Source: an uncultured Christensenellaceae bacterium
GTDB taxonomy: Bacteria; Bacillota_A; Clostridia; Christensenellales; UBA3700
Direction: 5' to 3'
Assembly: GCA_944381335.1 (NCBI GenBank)
Contig: CALWKT010000039.1
Location: forward strand, 4,151 to 68,150
DNA: 64,000 bases
The position numbers were made by a program, and so were the translations under genes. Every line of letters begins with the position of its first letter. Positions within the stretch are counted from its first letter, which is position 1. This document shows positions 16,569 through 24,132 of the stretch, piece by piece. The notes below the pieces were generated by a model. That model was not told the origin of the DNA and did no database searches. It was given only the letters and a program-made list of their open reading frames with translations.

Positions 16569-17578
16569 TTCGTCAGCTCCTTGTACATTTCTTCAAGCGT
16601 ACGCTTCTTGACGCTGAAGCTTACAACGGATATGCCGTTCTCTATCAGCGCTTTGTTGATCGCCGCCGCGTCGCCGCCCTTGACTTCGACGTACAGCGTC
16701 TCCGCCTGCACCTTTGTGCGGAAACCGAATTTTTCGTTGATGAGCGCCGCCGCTCTGTTGGGTTCGTCGCACAGCACGGAAAGTATCACCACGTCGCCAA
16801 GTCCTCTTTCTATCTCCGCCCTTGTCTTTACGGCGACGATCCTGCCTCTGGACATAAACGCCACTCTGTCGCAAAGCGTCTGCATTTCTCCGAGGATGTG
16901 AGACGAAAACATCACCGTCGTGCCGTACTCGTCTCTCAGCCTGAGTATAAGATCCCTGACCTGTGCGATCCCGTCCGGATCGAGTCCGTTTATCGGTTCG
17001 TCAAGCACGAGGAATTCGGGTTTGTGCATTATCGCCTGCGCAAGTCCCAGCCTCTGGCGCATACCCATGGAATATGTGCCTACGCGCGACTTTATCCTTT
17101 CCGACAGCCCGACAAGTTCTACGATGTCTTTGATCCTCTGCTCGGGAAGCCCGCCCTGAAGTTTTGCCAGGTATTCCAGGTTCCACCAGCCGGACTGCTT
17201 GTTGAAAAACACCGGGGTCTCTATCTGCGCGCCTATCCTGCGCATATATTCTTCTTTGTCGCGCCTGAAGTCAAGATTGTCGAGCGTGACCTCTCCGTTG
17301 TCCGGGATCACAAGCCCGGTGACGACTTTTATCAAGGTGGATTTTCCCGCGCCGTTGGGTCCGAGCAGACCGAAGATCTCGCCCTTGCGGATCCCGAGAG
17401 ACACGTTGTCGAGCGCGACTATGCCTTCTTTGCCTTTTATAAAACGCGCGATTCCTTTTTTGAAAACCTTGCTCACGTTTCTTATCGCAAGGTAGGCGTT
17501 TTCTTCAGGCTCTTCCGTCAGCGCGACGACGGCGGTCCCGACGCTCGCGGCGATCTCTTTTTCTTCAAAACCCTGCAT
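16565..17578 (-). CDS. ABC transporter ATP-binding protein
   Basis: A 337-residue ATPase subunit of an ABC-2 exporter. Walker A is GLLGPNGAGKSTLIKVV (about 78-94), the signature is YSMGMRQRLGLAQA and Walker B is FLVLDEPINGLDPDGIAQ. The H-loop His is in MFSSHILGEMQ. An unusual 45-residue N-terminal extension (MQGFEEKEIAASVGTAVVAL) precedes the first strand. The C-terminal domain resembles the regulatory tail of bacitracin/lantibiotic-type exporters. It is the first gene of a three-gene operon with a permease and a lipoprotein. Confidence 0.93.
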   Translation of the reverse strand: MQGFEEKEIAASVGTAVVALTEEPEENAYLAIRNVSKVFKKGIARFIKGKEGIVALDNVSLGIRKGEIFGLLGPNGAGKSTLIKVVTGLVIPDNGEVTLDNLDFRRDKEEYMRRIGAQIETPVFFNKQSGWWNLEYLAKLQGGLPEQRIKDIVELVGLSERIKSRVGTYSMGMRQRLGLAQAIMHKPEFLVLDEPINGLDPDGIAQVRDLILRLRDEYGTTVMFSSHILGEMQTLCDRVAFMSRGRIVAVKTRAEIERGLGDVVILSVLCDEPNRAAALINEKFGFRTKVQAETLYVEVKGGDAAAINKALIENGISVVSFSVKKRTLEEMYKELTK

Positions 17579-17618
17579 ACTTTCTCCTTATAATATGATG
17601 TGCCCTTCAAGGGATTTT

Positions 17619-17647
17619 ATATTACCCGTTTTTTTTATCTGCGGCAA
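17619..17647 (-). promoter_or_regulatory. Candidate promoter of the ABC exporter operon
   Basis: The minus strand shows TTGCCG, 17 bases, then TAATAT, ending about 40 bases before the ATPase start. AAGGAGAAAGT is the ribosome site next to the ATG. Confidence 0.55.
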
Positions 17648-17751
17648 TTGCAAAAAGCTCCCGGATATGTTAATATGTTTTTACCATATCAGTTTAGCAT
17701 AAATATATTCTTTTTTCAATAAGGAAATTCTTTTTATGCAAGGAGGGAAAA

Positions 17752-19203
17752 ATGGGGCTGTGCCGGATGTCGGACGAAGGCGCGCGCAAGGGATGCGTCG
17801 TACTCGACAACAAATTCGTGACGGACTATATGCCTGAAGCCGACGAAATTCAGCTCAAGACGTATATGCTCGGGCTTTATCTCTGCTCGGATCCCGTCGC
17901 CGCGGACAACACCCTTCCCCATTTCTGCAACGTCCTCTCCGTCAGCGAAGACAAGATAATTGCAGCGTTCGGCTACTGGGAAAAACAGGGGCTTGTGACC
18001 GTCGTTTCTTCCGACCCGTTCGAAGTGCGCTACAACTACGTCAGGGGCATGGACGAAAAGATAAGATACTTCAAACCCGCAAAATACGGAGAATTCAACG
18101 CTCAGCTTCACGAAATATTCCCGGACAGAGACTTCACTCAGGCGGACTACCTTAAATATTACGATTTCATGGAATCCACTCATATGCCTCAGGAAGTCAT
18201 GCTGATGATCGCGAGATACTGCGTCAATTACAAGGGATACGACGTGCGCGAAAAATACGTGCTCGCAGTCGCGCAGAGCTGGTACGACAGCGGCGTGCGC
18301 ACCGTCCAGGACGCAGAAGAAATGATCTCCAGGCAGGAAGCTAGCTCGGAAGCGCTCAGAATGATCGCAAAAGAACTGGGCAAAAAATCCCCCGTCGACA
18401 TCGAAGACAAACAACTTTACGTCAAGTGGACGCAGAGTTGGGGCTTCGATCTCGCCTGCATACTCTTCGCGGCGAAGCAGTGCAAAAAGCGCGGCGGCAT
18501 GGAGAGGCTGGACAAGATACTCGACGAATATTTTTCTCACAACTGCCTGACGGTTGCGGACATGAAGGCTTACAGCGAAGAAAAACAGAACATGTTCGAC
18601 CTCGCGAAAGAGGTCACCAGAATCATAGGCGTCAGATACGAAAACCTCGACACAGTGGTCAGCCACTACGTCTGCGTGTGGCTCTCTCAGGGCTTTGACA
18701 ACAGCGCGCTGACGCTGATAGCGGAATACTGCTTCGAAAATTCAATACGTTCTCTGAGCGGTATGAACGCTATCGTTTCAAAGTTTTACAAACAGGGCTG
18801 CGTGACCGTGGAAAGCATCAACGAATATCTAGGTCAGCTCGCAGAACGCGAAAAGAAAATCAAAAAAGTGCTTGAAACCGCTTGCACATCCCGTATGGTC
18901 ACTCAGAGCGACCGCGACGCTTACACGCTGTGGACGGACTGGGGCTTTGACGACGAAGCGATTCTTTACTGCGCGTCTCTCGCTCAGGGCAGACCGCAGG
19001 CGGTGGGCTATGTCACGAAACTTCTGACGCGCTGCAAAGAAGCGAAAGCGTTTGAACTCTCTCAGGTCAAAACTCTGCTCGCCTCTCAGCCGCAAGCGGG
19101 AAAAGAAAGCCCTCAGGGAGGAAAACTCGAACGCAGGTATACCAAAGAAGAAATAGGTTCCCTTTTCGGAGACCTGCAGGACTACGAGGATATAGAGATC
19201 TGA
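17752..19203 (+). CDS. dnaD: DnaD-like primosome protein with repeated C-terminal modules
   Basis: A 483-residue DnaD/DnaB-type replication initiation protein. The N-terminal half resembles the DnaD winged-helix domain (PEADEIQLKTYMLGLYLC and a VSEDKIIAAFGYWEKQGLV helix). What follows reads as tandem DnaD-type C-terminal (DnaB_2) modules with repeated W-x-x-x-GF-[DN] and A-x-x-x-x-x-C patterns: WTQSWGFDLACILFAAKQC, VWLSQGFDNSALTLIAEYC and LWTDWGFDDEAILYCASLA, plus a weaker one before them. The normal family has one such module. AGGAGGGAAAA lies before ATG. The gene directly precedes a DnaI-type loader, one base away, so the pair probably loads the replicative helicase at origins or stalled forks. 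Confidence 0.88.
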   Translation: MGLCRMSDEGARKGCVVLDNKFVTDYMPEADEIQLKTYMLGLYLCSDPVAADNTLPHFCNVLSVSEDKIIAAFGYWEKQGLVTVVSSDPFEVRYNYVRGMDEKIRYFKPAKYGEFNAQLHEIFPDRDFTQADYLKYYDFMESTHMPQEVMLMIARYCVNYKGYDVREKYVLAVAQSWYDSGVRTVQDAEEMISRQEASSEALRMIAKELGKKSPVDIEDKQLYVKWTQSWGFDLACILFAAKQCKKRGGMERLDKILDEYFSHNCLTVADMKAYSEEKQNMFDLAKEVTRIIGVRYENLDTVVSHYVCVWLSQGFDNSALTLIAEYCFENSIRSLSGMNAIVSKFYKQGCVTVESINEYLGQLAEREKKIKKVLETACTSRMVTQSDRDAYTLWTDWGFDDEAILYCASLAQGRPQAVGYVTKLLTRCKEAKAFELSQVKTLLASQPQAGKESPQGGKLERRYTKEEIGSLFGDLQDYEDIEI

Positions 19204-19204
19204 T

Positions 19205-20143
19205 ATGAGATACCCAAAAAGATACGTCAGGATTATATCGGCGCGCTATGCGGCGCTCAGAGAAAAAGAGGACAACGACAGGAACCGTCGTTGCGCGGCC
19301 GCGCGCAAAGATCCTGAGTTTGCCGATGCCGAAAGAGAGTTTTCAGCCGTTTCTGTGGATTACGCGCGCGCAAAGGCGGCAGACAACGCGACCCCGGAAC
19401 TTGAAAAAAAATATCGCGCCGCAAAGACGGCGCTCGACAACATCGTCGCCGAAAAGGGCTTTGACCTCTCTCTACACGTTCACTGCAAAAAATGCGGCGA
19501 CACAGGTTTTGTGGGCGAAAAGCTCTGTTCCTGCGCAATGCCGCTCTACCTTGCCCTCGTCAAGGAGGACACCAGGACCGGGCGCATCCCTCACGTCACT
19601 TTTGCAGACAACCTGGCAACGGATACAAACTGCGCTCAGGGCAGATCGCTCGGTATTCTCTACGAAAAGATGAAGGAGTTCTGCGACCGCTTCGAAGAAA
19701 CGCGCGTCGACTTCATACTGCTGACCGGTCAGTCCGGCGTGGGTAAAACCACCCTCGCATACGCTATCGCCAACGAACTTTCTTCAAAAGGAATATCCGT
19801 CTGTTTCGTCACCGCGTTCGAGTTCGTGGATCTTATGCTGAAATACCACACTTCAGACGTCTCCAGGCGTTCGCGCTACACTGAATTCATCCTTGACTGC
19901 GAAATGCTGATAATAGACGACCTGGGCACAGAACCGATGCTGAAAAGCGTGACAAAAGAATATCTTTACAACGTGATCAACACTCGTCTCGTCAACGGGA
20001 AAAAGACGATGGTGACTTCCAACCTCAATCTGGAAGAACTCATGCTGAGGTACGGCGAACGTACGGTTTCACGCATGACGAACAAGAATTATTCTGTTAC
20101 CAGAGAACTTCTCGGAGACGATCTGAGAAAGATAAAATTCTGA
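19205..20143 (+). CDS. dnaI: DnaI/DnaC-type helicase loader ATPase
   Basis: A 312-residue AAA+ ATPase. The N-terminal helical region (about 1-90) leads into a small Cys cluster, HCKKCGDTGFVGEKLCSC, typical of DnaI zinc sites. Walker A is LLTGQSGVGKTTLAYAIA (about 174-191), Walker B is MLIIDDLGTEP, and sensor 1 is MVTSNLNLEEL. The arginine finger region is YGERTVSRM. It loads the DnaC/DnaB replicative helicase onto DNA. It begins one base after the dnaD-like gene stops, so the two are coupled. Length is normal for DnaI. Confidence 0.93.
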   Translation: MRYPKRYVRIISARYAALREKEDNDRNRRCAAARKDPEFADAEREFSAVSVDYARAKAADNATPELEKKYRAAKTALDNIVAEKGFDLSLHVHCKKCGDTGFVGEKLCSCAMPLYLALVKEDTRTGRIPHVTFADNLATDTNCAQGRSLGILYEKMKEFCDRFEETRVDFILLTGQSGVGKTTLAYAIANELSSKGISVCFVTAFEFVDLMLKYHTSDVSRRSRYTEFILDCEMLIIDDLGTEPMLKSVTKEYLYNVINTRLVNGKKTMVTSNLNLEELMLRYGERTVSRMTNKNYSVTRELLGDDLRKIKF

Positions 20144-20173
20144 TTTTTTCGTGCCCGTGTAGATTAAAGCAAA

Positions 20174-20208
20174 AAAATTACGCACGCTTCACTCGCGTGC
20201 GTTTTTAT
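20174..20208. terminator. Bidirectional terminator between dnaI and the LRR gene
   Basis: ACGCACGC (20180-20187) and GCGTGCGT (20195-20202) form a stem flanked by an A run on the left and a T run on the right, so it can stop transcription from both sides. Confidence 0.85.
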
Positions 20209-20237
20209 CTCAGTCGTTATTCAAAGGACGACAAGCG

Positions 20238-21695
20238 TTATTTTTTCATTGAAGATCCGATCAGCTTCAGCCTGTCTGCCAAACCTATCCTGCATTTTCT
20301 GAAAGCTTCGTCTCCGATTATTCTGACGTTTTCAGGCAGCCTGACTTTCAAGTTGCCGCACCCGTAAAAAGCCTTGTCGCCTATTTCCTCTAATCCGTCG
20401 GGGAGTTCTGCCTTTTCAAGATTTACGCACTGATAAAACGCCCTTTTTCCGATATCGACGAGCGTGCACGGGAAATTCGCCTCTTTCAGATTCCCGCAAC
20501 AGAAAAACGCGTCGTCGCCTATTTCTCTGACTCGTTCAGGGATGTCGATCTGCGTAAGACCGTTGCATCTCATGAACGCTTTGTTTTCTAACCTTGCCAG
20601 TTTCCCGGGAAGTTTTACAGAAAACAATCCTACGCAGTTTTCAAACGCCCCTTCGCCTATTTCCGTCACGGAATCCGGGATCACGATCTCTGTAAGGCTG
20701 ATGCAATCCCTGAACGCGCCGAAGCCTATACGCTTCAAGTTTTTGGGGAGCGTTATTCTGAGAAGATTTTCACACCCTCTGAATGCGTAAGGAGGGATCT
20801 CGGTTATATTGCTCCCGATCTCTATCTCTTCAAGCTCCTTTATGCCGGCATACGCTCTGCCGAGACCTGAGACATAAAACCGGACAGGCTGGGAAAATAT
20901 TTTTTCAGGCACTTTTACTTTGGTATCGCTTCCTTTGTATTCCGTGAGACTCGCGCGCTCCTTATCCTGAACGAACGCATAATCTGACGTGATGACGTTG
21001 GGATACTCGAGGATTCTTACGTCGTTTGAAGTAAAGAATTTCCTGCCGTGACTCCAGACGCGTTTCGTTTCAAACGCGCCTCTCCCTATTTCGGCAACGC
21101 TTTTGGGCAATTCGATTCTGTCCAGGTTTCTGCAGATTCCGAAAGCCATATCGCCTATTTTCTCCAAGCCTTCGTGAAGGACCGCCTCTTTCAGAGATTC
21201 GCATCCGTAAAAAGCCCTTTCGAAAATTTTCCTGATCCCTTTGTGCACGTCGACTCTGGTTATTTTTTTACATCCTGAAAAGGTCTCTTTTCTGATTTCC
21301 TTTACTCCTTCGGGAAAACGTACACTTTCTCCCTCTTCGCTTGAAGGAGCTGAGCTTTTACCCGGAGAAAAAACGCTGACAGATACCAGTTCTGCGCAGT
21401 TCTTGAAAGCAGTCGCTCCGATAACGGTCACGCTGACGGGGATCACGATTTCACGAAGTTTGCTGCAATTTTCGAAAGCGCCGTCCCCAATACGGGTAAG
21501 GTTGCACTGAACGCTTACTTTTCTGACTGTCACGCAGTCGGAAAAAGCGCGGTCGCCTATTTCGGTCACACCGAACGGGATTTCCACGTTTGAAGACGAG
21601 CCTTTATATTTCAAAAGCCTGCTACCTTCTATTAAAAAATCCGGATGAACAGCCATCCCCGCTTCAGTCACCGCACTCTTGTACGTTCCGATCAT
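20238..21695 (-). CDS. BspA-type leucine-rich-repeat protein
   Basis: A 485-residue protein built almost entirely of about 16 LRR_5 (BspA/Treponema-type) repeats of roughly 23 residues with the pattern I-x-x-x-A-F-x-x-C-x-x-L-x-x-[IV]-x-[IL]-P. Examples are IGDGAFENCSKLREIVIP and IGFGAFRDCISLTEIVIP. The repeats start at about residue 40. No signal peptide or anchor is visible, so the product appears cytoplasmic, whereas many BspA-type proteins are secreted. Short regions near residues 115-130 and 235-270 interrupt the repeats. A strong ribosome site GGAGGAGAGA precedes the ATG. It probably mediates protein binding, but the partner is unknown. Confidence 0.9.
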   Translation of the reverse strand: MIGTYKSAVTEAGMAVHPDFLIEGSRLLKYKGSSSNVEIPFGVTEIGDRAFSDCVTVRKVSVQCNLTRIGDGAFENCSKLREIVIPVSVTVIGATAFKNCAELVSVSVFSPGKSSAPSSEEGESVRFPEGVKEIRKETFSGCKKITRVDVHKGIRKIFERAFYGCESLKEAVLHEGLEKIGDMAFGICRNLDRIELPKSVAEIGRGAFETKRVWSHGRKFFTSNDVRILEYPNVITSDYAFVQDKERASLTEYKGSDTKVKVPEKIFSQPVRFYVSGLGRAYAGIKELEEIEIGSNITEIPPYAFRGCENLLRITLPKNLKRIGFGAFRDCISLTEIVIPDSVTEIGEGAFENCVGLFSVKLPGKLARLENKAFMRCNGLTQIDIPERVREIGDDAFFCCGNLKEANFPCTLVDIGKRAFYQCVNLEKAELPDGLEEIGDKAFYGCGNLKVRLPENVRIIGDEAFRKCRIGLADRLKLIGSSMKK

Positions 21696-22021
21696 TTCTC
21701 TCCTCCGCCGTATCTTTCACGGGATGCGGCGCATTTTTTATAAAATCCTGCTTCACTCCGGCATTCCGCAACAGAGAAAACGGTATTGTAAATATTATAT
21801 AGCACAGGCAAAACGTTGTCAACGAGCGGACAATCCGTTCGGACGCGAAACGGCGCTGCACATACGCTTGCCTTGAGCGCTCATACGGTTTTTCACCCGA
21901 TTCCCGCCTTTGAAACTATCCCTCCGGTAACGTCTGTCGTCGATGAACATTTCTCGCAAAAAAAAAAAAAGCTTGCAGATGACGAAAAAACATAAAATTC
22001 TTCCATTTTACAAAAAAACGA
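21696..22021. other. Intergenic region holding LRR leader and promoter, otherwise featureless
   Basis: The left part is the LRR gene leader of about 90 bases. The rest, toward the tRNA gene, is moderately AT-rich with a run of twelve or more A at about 21958-21970. No open frame with a ribosome site and no clear hairpin with a T run were found there. Confidence 0.6.
21794..21822 (-). promoter_or_regulatory. Consensus promoter of the LRR gene
   Basis: On the minus strand TTGACA, 17 bases, TATAAT: a perfect match to both vegetative sigma boxes. It lies about 100 bases before the LRR start codon. Confidence 0.85.
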
Positions 22022-22050
22022 TAGACAAAACCCAAAGCGTATGATAATAT
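22022..22050 (+). promoter_or_regulatory. Promoter of tRNA-Glu
   Basis: TAGACA, 17 bases, TAATAT, located 43 bases before the mature tRNA 5' end. Confidence 0.65.
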
Positions 22051-22093
22051 AATAATGCTCAAAACGGCGAAATCCGGGCAAGCAAACATTAAT

Positions 22094-22168
22094 GGCTCTG
22101 TGGTCCAGCGGTTAAGACTCAGCCCTCTCACGGCTGCTACTGGGGTTCGATTCCCCACAGAGTCACCA
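22094..22168 (+). tRNA. tRNA-Glu (anticodon CTC)
   Basis: A 75-base cloverleaf. The acceptor GGCTCTG pairs with CAGAGTC, allowing one G-T pair. The D loop has AGCGGTTAAGA, and the anticodon arm is CAGCC-CTCTCAC-GGCTG with anticodon CTC, reading GAG. The T arm is TGGGG-TTCGATT-CCCCA. The discriminator is A and CCA is encoded. A terminator follows directly. Confidence 0.95.
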
Positions 22169-22171
22169 AAA

Positions 22172-22206
22172 AACGTCGCGTGATACGCGACGTTTTCTTT
22201 TTGTTA
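22172..22206 (+). terminator. Terminator of tRNA-Glu
   Basis: AACGTCGCG and CGCGACGTT form a 9-bp stem with loop TGATA, followed by TTCTTTTT. It begins four bases after the encoded CCA. Confidence 0.9.
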
Positions 22207-22311
22207 TCCGTGGTCGGCTCCTATACTCCCGGCTCAATTGCTCGGGCTGCCTAGCGGTTATTACCCGTTGCGTCTTACGCAGATTCCGCAACAGATAATA
22301 TTCGCCGACCA
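22203..22311. other. Structured tRNA-neighbouring element (copy 1)
   Basis: Between two terminators lies a segment closed by the 8-bp stem TGGTCGGC (22211-22218) / GCCGACCA (22304-22311). Inside are a CCCGGC/GCTCGGG hairpin, a GCGGTTATTACC hairpin and GTTGCG/CGCAAC. Read on the minus strand, 22203-22243 resembles 51415-51457 on the plus strand beside tRNA-Thr, with shared blocks GAGCA, CCGG-AGT, AGGAGC, ACGGA and TA-C. No coding frame and no promoter of its own were found. It may be a small RNA or a mobile or repeat remnant. Confidence 0.4.
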
Positions 22312-22313
22312 AT

Positions 22314-22342
22314 AAAAAAGGAGCCGTGCGGCTCCTTTTTTA
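22314..22342. terminator. Bidirectional terminator
   Basis: GGAGCCG (22320-22326) and CGGCTCC (22329-22335) form a tight stem with A six times before and T six times after. It serves the TerB-like gene on the minus strand and could also end a plus-strand RNA from the element to its left. Confidence 0.88.
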
Positions 22343-22347
22343 TTTAT

Positions 22348-22905
22348 TCAGTTTTTAATGAGTCTGGCGATGTCGACAAGCACAGAAACTATGAGTGAGT
22401 TCTTTGCCGCCTCTTTTTCGCGTTCTTCGGACTTGCCGTCTATTGCGCAGAACAGAACGAGCAACGAAGTGACGCCGTCAGTCAGCTTGTCGAGAGAATC
22501 GCCGGGAGCGACGTTGTCGAAAGCCGCAAACTGTCCGACGAATATATTTTTCATCGGGGTCAGAGCGTTCTTGAAGCTTGCCAGCCATCTCTTCATATCG
22601 CTGGCGCTCATATCGAGAAGATCGGTCCACTTTACATTGGTTTTGAGCAGTGCGTTGCCCAGAGAAACAACGTCGCCGTACTTCGTGACCTTGTTTGCGA
22701 GCAAAACCTCATTGGGATTGATCACACCATCCACCCACGACATCTCGAGCAGAGAGTACTGAAGCAGAGATTCAAACATCCAGCAGAAATATTCTTTGCT
22801 GAAATCCTTGTCATGTTTCTTCATCGCGTCCTCAAAAGTCGCGCCGAGTGCTTCGACTTCAGCCAAAGCATTTTTGTAGCTAGAAACGATTTCATCAGTT
22901 GTCAT
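22348..22905 (-). CDS. TerB-like helical protein, function unknown
   Basis: A 185-residue all-helical, soluble protein. Two acidic motifs of the TerB/DjlA-like type are seen, EMSWVDGVINPNEVLLANKV (about 54-73) and LFCAIDGKSEEREKEAAKNS near the C-terminus. In TerB-like proteins such D-G-x-x-x-x-x-E patterns form an acidic, possibly metal-binding, face. The assignment to that fold is an inference from the pattern, not a firm family match. CGGAGGAAATTT precedes the ATG. It is transcribed alone from its own promoter at 22950-22978, convergent with tRNA-Glu. Confidence 0.7.
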   Translation of the reverse strand: MTTDEIVSSYKNALAEVEALGATFEDAMKKHDKDFSKEYFCWMFESLLQYSLLEMSWVDGVINPNEVLLANKVTKYGDVVSLGNALLKTNVKWTDLLDMSASDMKRWLASFKNALTPMKNIFVGQFAAFDNVAPGDSLDKLTDGVTSLLVLFCAIDGKSEEREKEAAKNSLIVSVLVDIARLIKN

Positions 22906-22949
22906 AAATTTCCTCCGTAAAATTTAATAGTGTTCCATGACATGAATAA

Positions 22950-22978
22950 ATTCTAACACATCCGCCGGCTATTTGCAA
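22950..22978 (-). promoter_or_regulatory. Promoter of the TerB-like gene
   Basis: The minus strand reads TTGCAA, 17 bases, TAGAAT, about 45 bases before the start codon. Confidence 0.65.
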
Positions 22979-23058
22979 TATCTGAAGGAAATATTTTTTA
23001 ATTCAAAGCAATTTTTTAAAACTTTTTCATGTAATTCCGTCCGGTTTTTCCAAACCCG

Positions 23059-23087
23059 TTGACCTGAGTCGTTTTTTATTTTAAAAT
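23059..23087 (+). promoter_or_regulatory. Promoter of the GH43/OYE gene pair
   Basis: TTGACC, 17 bases, TAAAAT. The predicted start of transcription is only about 11 bases before the ATG, just enough for the GAGG ribosome site at 23095-23098. Confidence 0.7.
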
Positions 23088-23104
23088 AAATTTGCGAGGT
23101 GTTT

Positions 23105-24121
23105 ATGAATAAAAGTGTTAAAATCGTCGTTGTTTGCATGGCTGTCGCGCTTGTAATTGCGGCAGTGGCGGTCCCGGTCGCGCTGTATCTGACCGGAGTC
23201 ATCGATTATGCAGACAAAGCGACCGGAGACTCGGGAAAATACCTGATGGCGTATTTTACCGGAAACGAACCCGAAGAAGAACGCATATGTTTCGCCGTCA
23301 GCGAAGACGGATATTCTTTCTCTCCTCTGAACGGCAACAAGCCGGTGATCACCCAGACTCTGGGCACGGGAAGCGCGCGCGATCCTTATATCTTTAAGGC
23401 GCAGGACGGCACCTTCTACATTCTCGCAACAGATATGCGGAGCGAGGACGGCTGGTCTTCAAATCACCGCTTTATCGTCTGGCACAGCGAAAACCTGACA
23501 GACTGGACTGAGACGGGACTGATCGACATCAGGGAATACGGACTCCCCGACACAGTGCGCGCGTGGGCGCCGCAGGCAATCTGGGACGAAAGCGAACAGG
23601 CATATATGCTTTACTGGGCGAACTGCGAAAACAGCGAGGAAAAGGGCTGGAGCGGCACCGTGGTCTGGTACGCTTACACCAAAGATTTCAAAACGCTTGT
23701 CTCGGAGCCGGAAATACTGTTCGCTCCCGAGAACGGAAACGACGCGATCGACGCGGACATCATCGAAAAGGACGGCGTTTTTTATCTGTATTACAAGGAC
23801 GAAAACGAAAGCCGCATACGTTACGCTGCCGCAGGATCCCCGAGCGGTCCGTACAAAGAACCCGAGGACTCTCTCGTAAGCGTATTTTTCTCTGACGTGG
23901 AGGGCAACTTCATATACAATATCAGCGGCACGGACAGCTACGTCATGATGCTCGACTGCTACAGCAAAGGGAATTTCGTGCTTCAGCAGACCGAGGATAT
24001 GACCTCTTTCAAACGCGTAGACCCTAAATATTACGATTTTGACTTTTCGCCGAGACACGGCAGCGTGATGCATATCACAGACGAACAATACGACGCGCTC
24101 GTGGCGCGTTTCGGAAAATAA
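23105..24121 (+). CDS. GH43-type glycoside hydrolase, membrane-anchored
   Basis: A 338-residue protein of the five-bladed beta-propeller GH43/GH62-like type. An N-terminal hydrophobic segment (IVVVCMAVALVIAAVAVPVALYL shortened: residues about 6-28) lacks a lipobox and probably acts as a signal anchor, so the enzyme works outside the membrane. Catalytic candidates are the Asp in SARDPYIFKAQDG, the Asp in AIDADIIEKDGVFYLYY and the Glu in DVEGNFIYNI. These match the base, pKa modulator and acid pattern of GH43. The likely substrate is an arabinan- or xylan-type side chain. ATG at 23105 with GAGG ahead is preferred over a GTG six bases upstream. Confidence 0.82.
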   Translation: MNKSVKIVVVCMAVALVIAAVAVPVALYLTGVIDYADKATGDSGKYLMAYFTGNEPEEERICFAVSEDGYSFSPLNGNKPVITQTLGTGSARDPYIFKAQDGTFYILATDMRSEDGWSSNHRFIVWHSENLTDWTETGLIDIREYGLPDTVRAWAPQAIWDESEQAYMLYWANCENSEEKGWSGTVVWYAYTKDFKTLVSEPEILFAPENGNDAIDADIIEKDGVFYLYYKDENESRIRYAAAGSPSGPYKEPEDSLVSVFFSDVEGNFIYNISGTDSYVMMLDCYSKGNFVLQQTEDMTSFKRVDPKYYDFDFSPRHGSVMHITDEQYDALVARFGK

Positions 24122-24132
24122 AGGTGACGACA

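Noticed and set aside
22211..22311. A tRNA-Lys-like gene (TTGC-GTCTTAC-GCAG resembles an anticodon arm)
   Set aside because: There is no T arm with TTCGA and the D-arm region does not fit, so it is kept only as a structured element.
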